50,831 nt of DNA from Oscillospiraceae bacterium (GTDB taxonomy: Bacteria > Bacillota > Clostridia > Oscillospirales > Oscillospiraceae): positions 1-50,831 of the forward strand of contig WQWC01000009.1 in assembly GCA_009785525.1 (NCBI GenBank), in the 5' to 3' direction. The position numbers were made by a program, and so were the translations under genes. The notes beneath the pieces are model-generated. The model ran no database searches and was not told where the DNA came from. It was given only the letters and a program-made list of their open reading frames with translations. Position 1 is the first letter of the stretch, and every line of letters begins with the position of its first letter. Shown piece by piece: positions 48,676 through 50,831 of the stretch.

Positions 48676-50271
48676 TTATGTATTGTCCTCAAGAAGACTA
48701 TCCGCCAACTGCATACAGTAGGCCAGGGCGCGGCCGTAGCTGTTGCCGTTTAGCAGGAGAGGGTAATCAATCGCGTACATGCCGCCGGCGACGTTGCCGA
48801 CGGCGTACAGGCCGGGGATTGGATTGCCGCCGGAATCCAGCACGTTCAGGCGTGAATCTGTCAGTGCGCCGCCGAATACGTCAAGCAGGGTAGCCCCCCA
48901 CTTCAGTGCATAGAACGGCGGTTTGATGATCGGCGTCAACATCTCGTCGCGTTTGCCGAAGTCGGTGTCGTCTCCCTTGGTGACAAGTTCGTTATAGCGA
49001 TCCACTGTTGCTTTCAGTGTCTCATAGGGGACATCCATCTTTTCGGCGAGTGCTTCCAGCGTGTCCGCTTTCCAACCGTGGGGTTCACGCCCAGAGTCCG
49101 GCATGTCGGCCGGATAGCCGCGCCCAGCGAGGACGCGTTCCACTGCTGTAACCAGCTCTTCGCGATTAAACTTGTCGCCCACAAAGTGCAGCATCGACAT
49201 GCCCTGCCCGCCGAGCAGGTCCCATCTCTCTCCGATTTCGTCAGCATATTTGTCGTCGAAAAGCGTGAAGCAGAAGTCACCGCCGGGCTGCATCATGCAC
49301 CGTATGGACTTCGCCTGCATCCATGTGTCTTCGTTCATAAAGCGTTTTCCGAGCCGGTTTACGTGCAGATAGAAAAACTGAAATCCGCTGTAGCCCAGCG
49401 CGTGCAGGGTGGATGCCCATTCAGGATTATCCAGCACGGCTCCCGCCCAGTATGCCATTTTCTGGCCGTCGCCGGTGTTTCCATTCCGTGGGAAATGCTT
49501 CGCCGCCCGCAGTCCGGATGGGCAGAATGCCTCTAGCATTTCCTTGTCATCACTGCAATCTCCGGTAGCCAGCACGACGGCTTTTCGGCCCTTATAGCGT
49601 CGCAGCTTGCCATCCTTGCCCTTCGCGATGCACGAGACGACTCTGCCATCGGCATCCTTTTCTAGCTGAGTGGCGGCAACGCCACGGAACAACTGTCCGC
49701 CGTTTTTCAAGAGTTCTTTCTGAAAAATCTCACAAGCCAGCGGGCCGCCGAGCTTGGCGTCGTATTCCGTCCGGCCTTCTTTGAGATCGATATGGTGTGT
49801 GCCGAGATATTCGCCGAACATTGGCCCCTTGTAGCTGACATAGACCCGTGGTTCCACGCAGTCCCCGGCGAGATCCAGCATCCAGTGAAACCCTTCGGCA
49901 CTGCGGTTGATGAAAATCCACAGCAGCGCTTCCTCAACACGGCTTCCGCTGACTTTCAGCCAATCCGCCGCGAGTTGCTTTTTGTCTATAACTATGCCTT
50001 TTTCCGCCATAGTTCTTGTGTTTATAGCGGCGAACTGTGCCCCAATCGCGATTTGACGTTCGCTTTTGTCGATGACAATACAGCTCAACCCAACGGCGGA
50101 GCACCTGGCCGCGGCGGACATGCCGCTGATTCCACCGCCGATTATGACGACATCGGCCTCAAGCGTTTCAGCGATCTCCGCCTCTGAAACCGGCACGGGC
50201 GGCGTTTCCCACGTGAACCCGCATTTCGGGGATTTGTTGCTGTAAAACTTCATTTCCAAATTTTTAGACAT
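48676..50271 (-). CDS. FAD-dependent oxidoreductase (fumarate reductase/succinate dehydrogenase flavoprotein-like)
   Basis: 531 residues from ATG at 50271 with GGAGGGGG upstream. FAD_binding_2 family: dinucleotide fold ADVVIIGGGISGMSAAARCSAVG (about 39-61), the central KAVVLATGDCSDDKEM, and the C-terminal FAD closure PIPGLYAVGNVAGGMYAIDYPLLLNGNSYGRALAY (about 484-518). No FMN-binding or cytochrome domain and no signal peptide, so it is a soluble one-subunit enzyme. Such proteins reduce or dehydrogenate C=C bonds next to an acid or ketone (fumarate, urocanate, 3-ketosteroids); substrate unknown. Its leader may be long, see 50335-50592. Confidence 0.9.
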   Translation of the reverse strand: MSKNLEMKFYSNKSPKCGFTWETPPVPVSEAEIAETLEADVVIIGGGISGMSAAARCSAVGLSCIVIDKSERQIAIGAQFAAINTRTMAEKGIVIDKKQLAADWLKVSGSRVEEALLWIFINRSAEGFHWMLDLAGDCVEPRVYVSYKGPMFGEYLGTHHIDLKEGRTEYDAKLGGPLACEIFQKELLKNGGQLFRGVAATQLEKDADGRVVSCIAKGKDGKLRRYKGRKAVVLATGDCSDDKEMLEAFCPSGLRAAKHFPRNGNTGDGQKMAYWAGAVLDNPEWASTLHALGYSGFQFFYLHVNRLGKRFMNEDTWMQAKSIRCMMQPGGDFCFTLFDDKYADEIGERWDLLGGQGMSMLHFVGDKFNREELVTAVERVLAGRGYPADMPDSGREPHGWKADTLEALAEKMDVPYETLKATVDRYNELVTKGDDTDFGKRDEMLTPIIKPPFYALKWGATLLDVFGGALTDSRLNVLDSGGNPIPGLYAVGNVAGGMYAIDYPLLLNGNSYGRALAYCMQLADSLLEDNT

Positions 50272-50334
50272 TTTGCCCCCTCCAATCAATTTTTGTTATT
50301 GTCAGCTTACCATAATTGCCCGGCAAAGACAACT

Positions 50335-50375
50335 TAAAAAACATCCGGACGCACGTTTACCATGTGCCCGGATGT
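50335..50375 (-). terminator. Intrinsic terminator upstream of the flavoprotein gene
   Basis: Minus-strand stem ACATCCGG...CCGGATGT with inner GCAC/GTGC (50341-50375) followed by TTTTTT. It ends 64 bp before the flavoprotein start and so lies within, not after, the expected leader. Confidence 0.7.
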
Positions 50376-50408
50376 CTATCAGAAAATATTAATTTTTCAC
50401 AAAAACAC

Positions 50409-50437
50409 TTGCAAATTTATAAATTACACTATATAAT
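50409..50437 (+). promoter_or_regulatory. Promoter of a structured RNA candidate
   Basis: TTGCAA (50409-50414), 17-bp spacer, TATAAT (50432-50437). Confidence 0.7.
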
Positions 50438-50443
50438 ACGCGC

Positions 50444-50712
50444 AACAGGAAACGTGAAATGACGCCATTCATCGTAGGCGGCAGGCGAGAGATGCTGGAA
50501 CATCCCCCGCCCTGCATATGTGCAACACCACATACACAATGGGAGTACCCCACACCTCAGACTATTATACGACAAACCTCCCAACTTCGCAAGTCGTATT
50601 TCCATGCTGTGTATGTAAGCCGCGTTAGCGCGGCGCGGTCATACGCGGCATTTTTCGTTTCCTGGGGAGCAAGACCCGCCGGAGTGCATACGCGGCACTG
50701 GTTTAGTTATAT
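50444..50712 (+). ncRNA. Structured non-coding RNA candidate
   Basis: From the predicted start a closing helix pairs CAGGAAACG (50446-50454) with CGTTTCCTG (50656-50664), extended inward by a G-U and AAAUG/CAUUU. Inside are GCAGGCG...CGCCCTGC (50481-50515), CATACAC-a-ATGG/CCAT-gct-GTGTATG (50531-50542 with 50602-50615), ATACGAC/GTCGTAT (50567-50599) and GCCGCG-ttag-CGCGGC (50619-50634). Two further hairpins lie downstream, at 50679-50699 and near the window end. The G-U pair in the closing helix favours the plus strand. No family identified; SRP, RNase P, tmRNA and 6S were considered and do not fit clearly. Confidence 0.5.
50564..50592 (-). promoter_or_regulatory. Minus-strand promoter, possible leader of the flavoprotein gene
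   Basis: TTGCGA (50587-50592), 17-bp spacer, TATAAT (50564-50569). Its transcript would run 220 nt to the terminator at 50335-50375 and, on read-through, into the flavoprotein gene. Confidence 0.6.
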
Positions 50713-50753
50713 TTGTTATGAAAACAATATTAACGATAAGCAAAGCAAAGAGA

Positions 50754-50805
50754 CCTGCCTAAATATAAGGCGGGCATAATCTAATACAAGAAATATTTAG
50801 GCGGG
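50754..50805 (+). other. Mutually exclusive hairpins near the window end
   Basis: CCTGCCT (50754-50760) can pair with AGGCGGG at 50768-50774 or with the second copy at 50799-50805; the second pairing extends to GCCTAAATAT/ATATTTAGGC (50757-50802). The structure may continue past the edge. Function unknown. Confidence 0.4.
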
Positions 50806-50831
50806 AACGGTAGCAAGCTCAGGTGACCAAC

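Noticed and set aside
50459-50779. 106-codon plus-strand frame with AGGA upstream
   Set aside because: Its composition is unlike the other proteins (many Arg, His, Pro, Cys without pattern), it reads through all predicted RNA helices, and no domain is visible. The RNA reading explains the region better.
50735-50831. SRP RNA (ffs) beginning at the right edge
   Set aside because: Only a short string resembles the Clostridial Alu region and the following bases diverge; the diagnostic GGAAG-type helix 8 is not in the window.
1-50831. tRNA, rRNA, CRISPR arrays, prophage or IS genes
   Set aside because: No cloverleaf ending, repeat-spacer pattern, transposase or phage protein was seen on either strand.

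Overview
The window reads as chromosomal DNA of an anaerobic Firmicute of class Clostridia, possibly Oscillospiraceae-like. The evidence is strong GGAGG ribosome binding sites, TTGACA-17-TATAAT promoters, rubrerythrin, an FMN riboswitch with RibU, a holin-like type I toxin, [4Fe-4S] Old-Yellow-Enzyme reductases and a chromosomal AroE-AroK fusion. No rRNA, tRNA, IS element, phage gene or CRISPR array was found. Placement below class level is inference.

Layout. 1-3230: a TetR regulator and a heterodimeric multidrug ABC exporter (second half cut by the window edge), with a palindromic operator over the promoter. 3338-9163: an SDR oxidoreductase, a secreted triple-SH3 protein, two unknown lipoproteins and an M20 amidohydrolase, separated by G/C-rich palindromic repeats. 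9330-15043: a four-gene reductive cassette (URO-D/MtaA-like protein, flavin-reductase-like protein, two tandem enoate-reductase-type flavoenzymes). 15149-22963: a PNPOx-like protein, YmdB with a lipid kinase, serC-serA divergent from cysK, and an Rrf2 regulator with its own operator next to a GNAT and an RluA-type synthase. 23041-29113: a small membrane protein, an SLC13/DASS transporter, a deaminase, NADP-isocitrate dehydrogenase, a copper-amine-oxidase-N stalk protein and a metallophosphoesterase. 29134-29437: an unlabelled type I toxin-antitoxin locus. 29470-33020: a lipoprotein, rarA and a CNNM/CorC protein.

33231-35285 holds an FMN riboswitch, ribU and a translationally coupled APH-fold kinase. 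35349-43474 is a PLP aminotransferase, a methyltransferase and then a compact operon for the whole shikimate pathway: aroF-aroB-aroA-aroC-aroE/K-aroQ, closed by a 19-bp terminator hairpin. Then come rubrerythrin, a three-gene ABC-2 exporter (COG4586/4587/3694 type), tenA with a GNAT, and a large FAD-dependent oxidoreductase. The right end (50409-50831) has no convincing protein gene but carries two good promoters on opposite strands and a compact set of RNA helices.

The genes suggest a strict anaerobe that makes its own serine, cysteine and aromatic amino acids, imports riboflavin to supply many flavoenzymes, and reduces unsaturated organic substrates. The observations most worth following are the type I toxin-antitoxin locus at 29.1-29.4 kb, the structured RNA candidate at 50.4-50.7 kb, the reductive cassette at 9.3-15.0 kb and the RibU-kinase pair.
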